Positions 1 through 10,601 of a stretch of 64,000 bases of DNA are shown piece after piece. The translations under genes and the position numbers were made by a program. The stretch spans positions 3,844,001-3,908,000 of the forward strand of contig JAGTJL010000001.1 of assembly GCA_020746875.1 (NCBI GenBank). The letters run 5' to 3'. This DNA is from Rhexocercosporidium sp. MPI-PUGE-AT-0058 (Eukaryota > Ascomycota > Leotiomycetes > Helotiales). Every line of letters begins with the position of its first letter. Position 1 is the stretch's first letter. Below the pieces are notes generated by a model that worked only from the letters and a program-made list of their open reading frames with translations, made no database searches and was not told the origin of the DNA.

Positions 1-395
1 CTATTCGTCCATACCTCCCCGCCATTCGCACCACTCCATATGGTCGTAGAATCCAGGCTAAGATCCAAGGTAACGAGGGTCGCAGCGGATCTTCGAGCGG
101 TCAAGCTACACCCGTCGAGATCGAGCCAGTTCACACTCCACTCAGACACCAGCGTGCTTCGTCGAATGCGTCGGCTGCTGGCTACATTGCTCCTGCTGGA
201 GGCTATTCATCGAACGGCTATGTCCCAGCTGCTATCGCTGCCAATGGCGTTGGATCAACCCGTCCTGCTCCTCAACCAGGCGGCTCCTTTCCGTCCAGTG
301 AGCAACTCGTCTCTGGTCAGGCTCAGCAACAACCATTCCCCTACTCATATGGTAGAGGTGGTGCTAGCCAGACCGGAAACGGCAACTGGTTGTAA
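1..395 (+). CDS. Pumilio-family (PUF) RNA-binding protein, C-terminal end (partial)
   Basis: Only the last 130 codons are in the window; the frame opens at base 3 and stops at 393-395. PUF proteins bind 3' UTRs of mRNAs through eight helical repeats and repress translation or promote decay in the cytoplasm. The first residues (around PYLPAIRTTPYGRRIQAKI) match the end of the last PUF repeat, with the usual 'P..L....YG..I.AK' pattern. The rest is a low-complexity tail rich in Gly, Ala, Ser, Gln and Pro, ending in GGASQTGNGNWL, as in ascomycete Puf proteins. Which Puf paralogue it is cannot be told from this end. The repeat assignment is by similarity from memory; the reading frame is seen directly. 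Confidence 0.8.
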   Translation, partial: IRPYLPAIRTTPYGRRIQAKIQGNEGRSGSSSGQATPVEIEPVHTPLRHQRASSNASAAGYIAPAGGYSSNGYVPAAIAANGVGSTRPAPQPGGSFPSSEQLVSGQAQQQPFPYSYGRGGASQTGNGNWL

Positions 396-1960
396 CTTCA
401 ACATCCCGTAACGACGATATGATCTTTACGCTTGTAACGGTACGAGGAATGATCTTTTCGAGTCGTCGGATCCATGCAATCATTCATCATGCCCTTGGGT
501 ATCACTTGGGTGAGCTGCTTGCCCACGACTGTTTTCAACTACGATTTTTACGGCCCTTTGTTGTTACACTATCATTCCAACATCAACATCATCACATGCA
601 TCATGCCGGCGTTTGATCCGTTTCCAGCTGTCACCTGTACAACACCAGCTCCCTCGATCACAAAAGATCTCGGCACGACTCGAAACGACAAATTTCCTCA
701 GCGCATGGTACAATACGAGTGATTGCGCAAACTCGATTTGTACCTGTACCTGGGTGGGGCGGATGACATAGACCTTATTCCGAAACGTTTCCTTGGTCCG
801 ACACGCGATTTTTCTCTATCAATTTCTCCAGGTGGTTTTCTTCTTGTTTCCCCGGCATGCAAATGGGTTACTTCACTTCAATACTTCATGAGCAGGCAAT
901 CTTGTGTTCGCACATTTCCTGCTCATTCACTTCTTCCCTTGCCCAGGCTATTTTCCCTTCCTACTCACTCATGTCAGTCAATCGACAAGAGGTTTGGTTG
1001 GTCCTCAAAACACCTGGTGCAAATTTGTACCTTGCCCCCTTCCCTTGAACGAAAAAAAAAATTACATACTGGTTTTCTGAAATTGCGGTTTATTTTTGAT
1101 GGCATGGAAAGTCATCTCACGAAGAGGTCTCCACCTAGCCTGCCACGCCTTCCTTACCTGATTCCGAACTTTCGGTTTCTAACTCGACCTGGTGGGTGTG
1201 GTGGATGTACCTGTGATACATTACAAATATTATTAGTTCGCCTTTCCTTCTTCTTTGCGAGGTGGACGAAGGCTGGGTTCTGGTTATTAACACAAGGGCG
1301 GAGGACTTGGCTGACTGCGATTCTTTCCTCACTTGGAGGAATGATCGCGGACGATGGGAACACAGAACTTGTAACTAGAGCTTTCTTCTTTCATTCTCTT
1401 GAGGGAAATGGTCATTTAAAACGCATCTTCTTTGCCTTGGCTACGTGACTGTGACTCTGTAGTAGTGGCTCGACTTTGGAGTAAATACTGTTTTGATTCG
1501 ATGTAAATAGAGCAACTTAAACGGCTTAGCTCAGCTTAATCTAACCTTAACTTAATATGACGTCCTCAATGACCAATGAGCAGAAAGGGTTGCGCAATCC
1601 CGAGATTTTGTTTAGCTTCCGAATCACATGGCTTCAAGCCTTCCATGTGGGCGGTGAAACACATGTACCTAGCGAGCGGCAGTATAATTTCAAGTCATTC
1701 CGACTCGAAGTTCTGGTGTTTACCTCTTCCACACCTCAACCTTTGCTATTTATTCTTAAAAAAAACCCCCGCTCTCTTCCCCTCTTCCAGTCCCTCACTC
1801 ACTAACCTACAACTCATTTCTACAACCTACCTAAAGGCGTGGGAGATCATCGATGTATTAATTCGGCATACCTCACAAAAGTTTTCCAAAGAGACCGAGA
1901 ATCACAGATGTTCTGAGTTTAGCTAAAACCGAGGTAAATGTAGGCGTCTTGAACGCCAAA
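396..1960. other. Intergenic / UTR stretch between the PUF gene and TAD3
   Basis: About 1.57 kb without a supportable gene. The first part is probably the 3' UTR of the PUF gene, the last few hundred bases the promoter and leader of TAD3. A CCAAT box (gaccaatgag) lies near 1568-1577. A long open frame at 723-1448 has no ATG near its start and no family resemblance, so it is not called. Confidence 0.6.
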
Positions 1961-3316
1961 ATGGGCAATTCTAGTCATGAGGTCGGTCAAGAGCTTCACA
2001 ACGATGTCTCCAGACCTGTGCCAGTACCGAAGAAAGGAGGCGTTTTCATGCCCTTGAAAACGACGCTGGAGACGAGAGCAAGGGAGGAGGTAGGGAAGGT
2101 ATATGTCACGGGCGTGCCTGCTAAGTTGGCCAGTGCTGTTCTGAAGTGAGCTTTTTCTCCTCTATACTTTCTTCTAACTTGAGTTCTTTGAAGTGTGAAC
2201 TAAGAGCTGTCCCCTTTCAGGCTATGTTGTTCATCTGTCTGATCCTGTCTTTCTCGGAACACTCTTGTTGACACGCCATCTAGCTTAGTCAGAAAACTCG
2301 TCCCAGACGATGGAGGCATAGATTTCCAGCACCTCCGCCGCTTCGCAAAACTTAAAGATCTGCCCCCTCACGTGGTTGACCTCCTCGCCTGCAATTCCTC
2401 AACTCCCGCGGGGCTCTTCCTAATCGCAGGCCCAATATCCGCAATACCCTTCAACGATCTCCTCTTGGCTTTAGCGCCGATCCTAGAATCCGTAGAGGTG
2501 GTGGAAGTAGACGTCCCCTTGTTGGCACCGACATCGCAAGAACAAGCTACGGCGTGGACGCAGAGGTATTGGCCGACGGTTTATAAGAAGAGCAATCCGT
2601 TCGGGCCGCATCCTAGTATTGTTGAGAGGGCGGAGGAGGAGATGAGAGGTGAGGTTGAGGGTTGGATGGAGCTTGCGGAGAGGGTTGCGAGGGAGGCCTG
2701 GGAGGGTGAGGGTGCTTTGGGAGAGAGGATTGGTGTTGTGGTTGTGGAGAGGAGAGAGGGGAAGGGGAGGGTTGTTGCTGTTGCTGGGGATAGGAGGCGG
2801 GAGGGTTGGGGGAGGGAGGGCGGTGGAAGTGGGAATGTGGTTGCGCATGCGGTTATGAGGGTTATTGGGATGGTCGCCGAGGGGTTGAAGGCTAGGGAGG
2901 AGGTTGGTACTGATGTTACGAGTCTGAAAGACTCGAAGAAAGGAGATATGACGGAGCCAAGAACGGAGCCCAAATTCAATGCTATCGCCAACATCTTCAG
3001 AGATGAACCATTGTTGGAACTCGAGAAAAAGCACTACGATCCATCTGGAAACGAAAATGGCTACTTATGCCACGAACTCGAGATCTACTGCACCCACGAA
3101 CCGTGTGTCATGTGTTCGATGGCTATCGTACACTCTCGATTCGGGAGAGTGGTTTTCCAGAGGCGCATGGGAGAGACAGGTGGTTTGTGTGCCGATGGTG
3201 AACTTGGCCATGGTCTGTTCTGGCGGAAAGAACTCAATTGGACTTTCCTTGGATGGCAGTGGCTTCATAATGCCAGCGAAGAAGAGAAAGAAGTAAACTC
3301 ACATCTCCACGCTTGA
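1961..3316 (+). CDS. TAD3: tRNA-specific adenosine-34 deaminase, non-catalytic subunit (Tad3/ADAT3)
   Basis: Exons 1961-2145 and 2284-3316 (donor GTGAGC, acceptor CATCTAG, phase 2), about 405 aa. Tad3 pairs with Tad2 to convert A34 to inosine in the wobble position of tRNA anticodons. The N-terminal part (VYVTGVPAKLASAVL, LVRKLVPDDGG) matches the Tad3-specific region. The cytidine-deaminase fold follows: HAVMRVIG carries the zinc-binding His but has Val where active deaminases have Glu, the Tad3 hallmark. CTHEPCVMCSMAIVHSR gives the PCxxC zinc ligands. The end (GLFWRKELNWTFLGW) is typical. Between these lies a Glu/Arg/Gly-rich insert (about residues 160-210) that enlarges the protein. The start is the first ATG in frame. 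Confidence 0.92.
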
Positions 3317-4620
3317 AAGTTGCAGCTAGATGTATGGGGTATGGCAATGCATACAGCCCTCTTGCATAGTCGGTGCTTGGCTGGATAAGTTCGACCGGGA
3401 CCTCAAAACGCCAGGTACGCCTCGCAGTTCTTGGGAAATCTTTTGTAAAGCCCGGCAGTCGTGGGAGATATTGGCGATACTTGAAGAGTGATACGTCTTA
3501 TGGCGGCGAAATGAGACGTGACGTTTGTCTCAAAATTATCTGATGGTTCGGATCAGAGACTTGTAAGGTCGAAAAGCTTGAGACTCGAGCTTCATGATGG
3601 AATCCCAGCAGCAACAGATCCGGGGAGTCATTCGAGCAGTCAGGCCATCCAACACAGTCCTGTTACCAAGTTTAAGCCAGGTTGATTCTGGCGAGGAACT
3701 CGAAATCGAAGAACGCCTACAATGCGAAATCTTGACAGAATGCTGAACATACTATGGAATTTGTTGACCTCTCTCACGATGTACATTGAGAACGTGCTCG
3801 AGGGACGGGTCTCTTGTATGGTGTGACACCTAAAGCTTCATAGCCACCATGCATTCGCTTTCGAGTAAGCATGTGGCGTTCCTTGTCTGTGGGCATGGCG
3901 AGGCTTCACCTGGACTTGGCAACGAAAGTTTCATGCAGGCAGCTGCGGACAGCCGACGCCACCGTCCCAGTGCAGCTCATACCGGCAGCAGGTCGAATGA
4001 TTTTCTGCATTCCAAAATAAGCGAGTCAAGTGACAAGTGGTGTGAAGGTAACGCACTGGCTCTTCAAGTCAACCCCTGTCTTTGGAAGATTGCTTCTTGA
4101 CAAACTGCCCACACCTTGCGCTCAAGCGAGATCCTGCTTGCTGGGGCTGAGAAACAATCTTGAATATGATTTGAGCCTCTCATACGCTCCCGTTTAGGAA
4201 CGTGTTTCCAGCAAGGCTTGCCGTTCGTTCAAATATCACAGCCTCGGGAGTCAGCCTTGCCAGCCTTGCTGTCTCCCCCAGATTTCTAGGATTGTCTATC
4301 TCAAGGCGGTTGATCATTCGTTGATTATTTCAGCCTCGAGATGAGATTCATCACGAGGCAGCCTGTCATTGAATCGCCTGCCGTACGAAGGTGTCTTGCC
4401 TTCCAGAATTGAAAACCCCTCAAAAGGTGACTTCAATCCCTTGGCTGGCCTTTTCACCCGCAAACTTGGCATACTTGTTCTTCTTTAATACCTCGAGCGC
4501 CTTGAACAGGTTCCCCTTTCCCTTTTGAAAGGACAAGTTCGCCTTCTTCAATTTTCAAATCCCCTTGCTCAACTCCTGTCTTGAGCACTTGAATCATTCA
4601 AGCTTCTCATTACTGCAACA
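3317..4620. other. Intergenic region upstream of the phosphate transporter
   Basis: About 1.3 kb without a gene. The 83-codon frame at 3849-4100 has no family resemblance. I looked for CACGTG, the Pho4/NUC-1 core expected in front of a phosphate-regulated transporter, and found none here. The 150 bases before the ATG at 4621 are pyrimidine-rich with cttcaa and ctttaata stretches, as in many fungal core promoters. Confidence 0.5.
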
Positions 4621-6793
4621 ATGGCTTCTGCTCCAGTTGTTGTCCCTGGTGCTAAGACCGCGGGAGGCAATAATGCTTTCCACAACTTTAATAACGACTT
4701 TGCTCATATCGCCGATCCTAATGAGCGTCGACGTCTTGCTCTCGCTGAGATTGATAAGGCTCCTTTTGGATGGTGAGTTTCTAGAAGAAGTTAAACCCTA
4801 GGTTTATTCCTGCTGATCAGATGTGCAGGTATCATGTTCGTGCTTGTGTCGTAGCTGGTATCGGTTTCTTCACGGATTCCTATGACATCTTCGCCGTCGG
4901 TCTGCTTACAACCATGCTGGGGATAGTTTACTGGTATGTGATTCTTGGTGTTGAGCTCTTGTTTCTGCTAAATGTCGCATGTCTACGATACAGCTTGCAC
5001 ACTTTGATGAAATCCCAGCTGACAATCAGAATAGGAAGGGCGGCAAGATGCCAACCAATTCGGACACTGCAATCAAAGTCGCTACCTCTGCAGGAACCGT
5101 CGTTGGCCAACTGGGATTCGGTGCTCTGGCTGACATCGTCGGACGTAAGAAGATGTACGGATTGGAACTGATAGTGATTATATTTGCTACTCTCGCCCAA
5201 GCACTGTCGTCAAACTCCAACTCTATGAACATCGTTGGTGTCATCATCTTTTGGAGAGTTCTGATGGGTATCGGTACGTTGTATCTGGCGTTCAGAGTAA
5301 GGATGGCTACTGATAGCACGTAGGAATCGGTGGCGACTACCCACTTTCTTCGATCATCACTTCCGAGTAAGTCATCTGCCGGCCTTGCGACTTGAGAAAT
5401 CTATTTCTCGGATGCTCGGGCTGACAAGAGTGCAGATTCGCTACCACGAAATGGCGAGGTGCTATGATGGGTGCAGTTTTTGCTATGCAAGGTTTCGGCC
5501 AACTCGGTGCTGCAATTGTGATGATTATCATCACCGCTGGCTTTAAAGGCTCGCTCTTGACAGCTAAGAACTACGCAAGTTGCACAGGAGTGTGTGCTAT
5601 TGCCGTTGACAAGGCAAGTTGCTCGGACAGAATCTGATATGATACGCAGAACGCTGCTGACATTGTGTCTGTAGATGTGGAGAATCCTGATCGGCTTCGG
5701 AGCAGTACCAGCTTGCATCGCCCTCTACTACCGCTTAACCATTCCAGAAACACCTCGATATACCTTTGATGTCGCGCGCGACGTCGAGCAAGGTGGAGAG
5801 GATGTACAAGCATATATGAAAGGTCAATCTGGAGGAAAGCCCGACGAGATCGCTCGTGTCCAAGGCCAAGTTGCCGGCCGCGAGAAGATGACTGTTCCCA
5901 AGGCTAGCTTCAGAGACTTCTTGAGCTACTATGGGAAGTGGAAGAATGGAAAGGTTCTGCTTGGTACGGCGGGATCATGGTTCTTGCTTGATGTGTAAGC
6001 TGTCCTCTCTTACTTGAATTGGTGCGTCTTGCTGACATTTTAAAGTGCTTTCTATGGTGTCTCCTTGAATAATCCAATCATTCTGTCGACGATCGGTTTT
6101 ACAGGGGGGAATACCGTGTACAAAATCCTCATGAACACCGCTGTTGGAAACCTCATCATTGTGCTTGCCGGCGCGATTCCAGGTTATTGGGTAACAGTGG
6201 CTACCGTTGACACCCTCGGACGCAAACCCATCCAACTCGGAGGATTCATCATCTTAGTAAGTACAAAAAAAAACTCCCCGTTCTCTCTAATCAGAAAGAT
6301 CTAACACCTTATCCACTAGACAATACTCTTCTGCATCTTCGGCTTCGCCTACAAGCAAATCCCCGATCACGGCCTCCTCGCTCTCTACGTCCTCGCCCAA
6401 TTCTTCTTCAACTTCGGGCCTAATTCAACAACCTTCATCGTACCTGGCGAATGCTTCCCAACACGCTACCGCTCCACGTCTCACGGCTTCTCCGCCGCCT
6501 CCGGAAAGATCGGAGCTATCATCGCCCAGGCTGGAATCGCGCCTCTGAGAGTCCGTGGCGCGAAGTCGGGTGCTACGGGGAGAGATGCGAGTCCGTGGTT
6601 GCCGCATGTGATGGAGATCTTTGCGCTGTTTATGTTCTTGGGTATCTTCACGACGTTGTGTATTCCTGAGACGAAGAGGATTACGTTGGAGGTTCTTTCG
6701 GGGGAGCAGGAGCCTGAGGAGGTTGTGAGAGGAGGCGAGGGCGAGAGGGAGGCTACGAGGAAGGAAGCGAATGCTGATAATAGGTCGCTTTGA
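4621..6793 (+). CDS. PHO84: High-affinity inorganic phosphate:H+ symporter (Pho84 type, MFS)
   Basis: Eight exons: 4621-4772, 4829-4933, 5035-5273, 5324-5366, 5436-5613, 5675-5994, 6046-6256, 6320-6793; 573 aa, normal for the family. It imports phosphate across the plasma membrane with protons. Seen: GIGFFTDSYDIFAVGLL (TM1), SAGTVVGQLGFGALADIVGRKKMYG (TM2 and MFS loop), MWRILIGFGAVPACIALYYRLTIPETPRY (TM6 and signature), a central charged loop, and FGPNSTTFIVPGECFPTRYR before the last helices. The fifth intron (5614-5674) starts GC instead of GT (AAG|GCAAGT) and ends TAG; only this keeps the frame into MWRILIG. The tail is Glu/Arg-rich and cytosolic. No Pho4-type box was found upstream, so regulation is unknown. 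Confidence 0.94.
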
Positions 6794-7072
6794 GATGGGA
6801 TATCCTTGAAGCTGGACTCTGCTAGGCATTTTTCGGCGCTCGAGACTCGGAACAAGACTGCGTATTGGTGGTTAGAAAGAATATCTGATGCTTTCTAGTG
6901 TGATAGGCCCTTGTTGTGACCGTGATATGGAGAATTGTACCACTAGTCTGATATTAACATGAGCTTAGTCAATACACGATGAGTATTGCTATATAGATAT
7001 GCTGTCTTATTAGCCTGTCACCCAACATCAACAGCAGATGGTCGGCAGGTGGGAGGAGAAAGCTTGTTTCAT

Positions 7073-8722
7073 TCATCTGTCTGGCTGGTATCGTTCCATC
7101 AACCCAACGTCCCATTCCCTGAACTTCCTCGCACTGGGGGGTAAACATAGAGCCGAGTCCCGCAAATTTCCTCCAATCTCCACAACGGCTCCGTCTGGTA
7201 GCACAATCTCCTCCGCAGACTCGCCGTCCAGTAACGCCTTTGCTTCACTCGATGTAATAACCTTCCAGAAAACCTTCGCTGCGAGATGGGAAGCAAGCAA
7301 GGAAGTTGAGGAACGTGTACATGCATACCGGATACATGGTGAGATGAACCAGATAAGTAAAGCCGTAGTAGAAGTTGACCATGTACTGAAATGGGATCGG
7401 GGCATCTGGCCAGGATAGGATGCAGTATCGGGTGTGGCATGCAATGACTCGGGCAGCACGCCATAAGTAGAGGGAGTAGACGAACAGCGCGAAAGCTCCG
7501 ACGAAAGGATCAATCTCGAAACGCACTGGGCCTGCGTCAAAGCCAAAGCTTGCGAACAGATGAAGAAAGTACTCGGATAGGAGACTTTCGTGCATGGTTC
7601 TGTTGTCGTAGAGAAAAGTGAAGACGATGACAAGGTCACACACCATTTGAGCAATCGTCGCCCACATGATGCAGAATCGTCTCGGCCTATGTTCCGATTG
7701 CAGTTGTTACAGAGGACGAGTGCTGGGACTTGGTCTGTTGACTCTGCGATCTAGTTCCGTCAGTAAACAGCTTCGAGGACGTGCGTGCCTTGAGATGTTC
7801 CTCTTGCTAATCCCATCGCCTTCCAGCATCTCGAGGAAGATATGGAGTGAAAGGCAGAGGTAGATACTCCGGTCAACAAGTAACCCGTCGTCCAAAGACG
7901 AGGGTAGGCAAGTATGACCGCTGCGAAAAGCAGAATGGAAAGAAGGTGTCGATCTTGGGTATTTGTATCGGTGACCAGACCACTGAATCGCAGAGCGAAG
8001 GGTGGCCACCTTCTTGATACCCATTGATATGGCTCCCAGGGGAAGAAAGATCACAAGAGAGAGAAAAAGCAAAGAGAAAGAGCTGGCATTACCTTGAGGT
8101 TCGTGCAATCTGTGCTAGCTAGCAAGAAGGTTGTAAGGTCGACGAAGCCAATTCCTGCGCGTGCGGTGAACTTGGAGGTGGCTCCGTAACCTTTGCTGGT
8201 GGCAGCTTGCTCTGGGTGCACGTGATCCGCCTGCCCACTTGAGCTATTCGCTTCCTCAGCAGGAAGATCAGGCTTGTGACAATGCCAGAACTCCATCATC
8301 TCCGCCCAATTCTCACTTGGGAGATCCCTCCATTCCTTGATGGCTCCCCTCTTCACAATGACTGCACCGCAATCGCGACATGCCAACTCTGCATCTTCTG
8401 AAAGCTCTTTGGCTGACCATGGAGCTGCATTGCTCTGCGCGTCTTCCAAGCTGGCCCTGGTGGCTTGCCCAGCGACAGGAATGCGCCAAGAGAGCTCTTT
8501 GTTTCCCAGAATAGGCTTCTGAAGCTGAAAGCTGGTAACTGCCTGTCCAGGAAGGTTCAAGAGAGTTATGTCTCCATCATGTTGCAAGATGAATTGTTGA
8601 CCATCTGCTGACAGCTCTGCTTTGGTGCTAGGACCGCATGGCACGTCAAGGGCAACAATAACAGAGATCTGCCGGATATTGGAGAGCAGCTCCGCATATA
8701 TCAAGGGCTTGGTCGGGGACAT
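7073..8722 (-). CDS. UBE3D-like E3 ubiquitin ligase (HECT_2 / E2-binding protein)
   Basis: Coding on the minus strand: exon 8722-8093, a 342-nt intron (AAG|GTAATG ... AACTAG), then exon 7750-7073; about 435 aa. The family (UBE3D, HECT-like E2-binding protein) binds E2 enzymes and has Cys pairs that may bind zinc. Seen: CRDCGAVIVKRGAIKEW, then a WHCHKPD block in exon 1, GIGFVDLTTFLLASTDCTNLK at its end, LCNNCNRNIG early in exon 2, and the family's C-terminal block LPPSARKFREWDVGLMERY. The phase-0 join restores family order. A short extra exon inside the long intron cannot be excluded. It diverges from the next gene with 291 bp between the two ATGs. Confidence 0.8.
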
Positions 8723-9013
8723 GATGGGCGATGTCGTGGAGGCGGTGCTGGTGTTGAGCAAAACATCTTCGAAAGACGTTTGTTATTCGAGGTCGATGAG
8801 GAACAACGGAGGTTGAGCCTCGCCTATCAAAATATGTGGTTGACGGAGCGGAATTACGTGGGGGCGGTGGATCAATTGATTGGCTCCCGAGATCATCCCA
8901 CCCGTCCTACCGAATCCGAACCCTCAGCCTCGTCTTCCCCACAGTTGGGCTTCCCAACAGCTTCAAAGTCAGGACATGTGAGAATATCTGGCTTTTCTAC
9001 CTCATCAGCCAAC
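8723..9013. promoter_or_regulatory. Bidirectional promoter region between UBE3D-like and questin-oxidase-like genes
   Basis: These 291 bases separate the ATGs of two divergent genes, so they must hold both promoters and leaders. No TATA box or recognised factor site stands out. The stretch stays open in the frame of the downstream gene from 8780, but without an ATG, so the ATG at 9014 was kept. Confidence 0.5.
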
Positions 9014-10368
9014 ATGTCTTCTCCTATGATAGCTTGGGTACCTGTGGTCAACCGGCTGGCTAGATTCTTCACCACCACCAATTATGCTGCGCAATCCATT
9101 GATCTTCCATCCGTTGAGATCAACGATGTAGAGACAGCACCGGAGAAGCGTCCCAGGACACTCAAACACTTACTCCGGGCAAATCACGTCAACCACTCAA
9201 TCCTATACCATGACTTGCAGTATCACAACCATATGGCACACTTGCTAGGCTCTGCGTACCTCTTTGGCGCAGATGCCGTGCAGATGAACAAGATCTACGA
9301 CGAAGAGTCAAAAGAGCTGGAAGAATGGAAGGACTCTCCTGCAGAGGTAACAGACAAAGACTGGCGGGAATTCCTGGGCGACAAGAGATATCAGAGAGCT
9401 TTTGTGGATTTCTTTGAAGACGAGTTGGCGTTGAAGTATGATTACGATTGGAAAGAAGTCGTCAATGAGTACCTCTACAGCGGGAAAGAGCCTCTGATCA
9501 ATGGACTTATTGGCGGGCGTACGTTTACACACGATCCACTCCGTTTTCTATGTCTCTACTAACACAGCAGTCAGTCGGCCACCCCCTCATACATCTTGGC
9601 TATGCGTACGAACTCTCCAGCAAAGAACTCGGCATGGAAGCTCTGGCCATGGCCTCAACCTCCTACAACTACCTCCACAAATACCTCGACTCACCCTCCT
9701 ATACCCAACCCTCCACATACAGCACCACATCTCCCCTCGAAATCCTCCACAAAATAGCAGCCGACACCCGTTTCGATGGCCTCTTCAAAGAGCGCGGCGC
9801 CGCAAACATGGAGACGCTATTCAAAGACCATGAACCACTAATCCTCGAACACTGGAATGCCTGGAAGATAGTCGATCCAAACAAGCAATTCGAGGATTCG
9901 CAAGAAGCAGCCATGGCTCTATTAGTCAAGACCGTACAGCCAGGAACACACGCATATGATTTTTTCATGGTGCATATCCTAACTACCTCCCATGCTGTGC
10001 GGATCCTGCTGCCGCTAGTACCGAAGAACTTCCATATTAGTTTGGTGAGGCAGTGGTGGTTGTTGGCTATTGCTGTTTATGTGGCGCAGTTGAGACCAAA
10101 GATTGATGACGATTTGGAGGTTAAGCCCGTTAAGGGGTGGAAATATGTAGAGGAGATGGCGGTTAGTGGACCGTGGGCTACGGATGCACATTATGTGAAA
10201 GGTAAGTCCCCCTCTTCCCTTCTGAGCATAGGAATTTGAGTTGGAACTGACAGAATCTCAGCGTTGAGAGCCATGAAAGCAGCGGCTTTTACTTGGGGAG
10301 ATGTTCACGAGCGCTATTTGGCAGCAGCTGTTCATTTCGCCGATGATTTCAAGGGGTGGGTATTTTAA
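9014..10368 (+). CDS. Questin oxidase-like protein (DUF4243 family)
   Basis: Exons 9014-9518, 9575-10201, 10262-10368; 412 aa, usual for the family. Characterised members (questin oxidases) cleave anthraquinone rings in a Baeyer-Villiger-like reaction in fungal polyketide pathways. Most homologues are uncharacterised. Seen: NHVNHSILYHDLQYHNHMAH near the N-terminus, the LGHPLIHLGYAYEL block restored by the first splice, FFMVHILTTSHAVRILLP, and a C-terminal ALRAMKAAAFTWGDVHE block. The many His in these blocks are the likely active site. The start is the first ATG in frame after the divergent promoter. No polyketide synthase or other pathway gene lies nearby, so a role in secondary metabolism is not supported here. 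Confidence 0.82.
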
Positions 10369-10601
10369 TTTGCATCGACCTAAGGAGATAGGATGGGCTG
10401 CGGGGATATTTTGTAGCTGTGAAAACAGTCTGTATTGTACGGTATATTACGAGGAGTTCAAATGAGTTTATGACGTGACGAAAAAGTACAGAAATTGACA
10501 ATATAATATAGTTTTGCTTTCTTTGATTGCTGACCCGAAACCCTGTCGCTATCTAAATCCAATCATCAACCAATTCCCTAATATACATGCCGACTGCAGG
10601 G
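10369..10601. other. Convergent 3' UTR region
   Basis: AT-rich 233 bp between two genes that end toward each other. It should hold both polyadenylation sites. Nothing else is seen. Confidence 0.5.

Noticed and set aside
723..1448. 241-codon open frame downstream of the PUF gene
   Set aside because: No ATG near its start, composition unlike protein, and it lies where the PUF 3' UTR is expected.
2483..3034. 183-codon frame antisense to TAD3
   Set aside because: It is the mirror of the purine-rich TAD3 insert; Pro/Ser/Leu low complexity and no family likeness.
7707..8108. 133-codon minus-strand frame inside the long UBE3D intron
   Set aside because: The direct join of the flanking exons gives family order. 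This frame has no likeness to the family and its start is the spliced-out donor region.
9014..10368. Secondary-metabolite cluster around the questin-oxidase-like gene
   Set aside because: Neighbours are housekeeping genes; no polyketide synthase, reductase or transporter of such a cluster is present.
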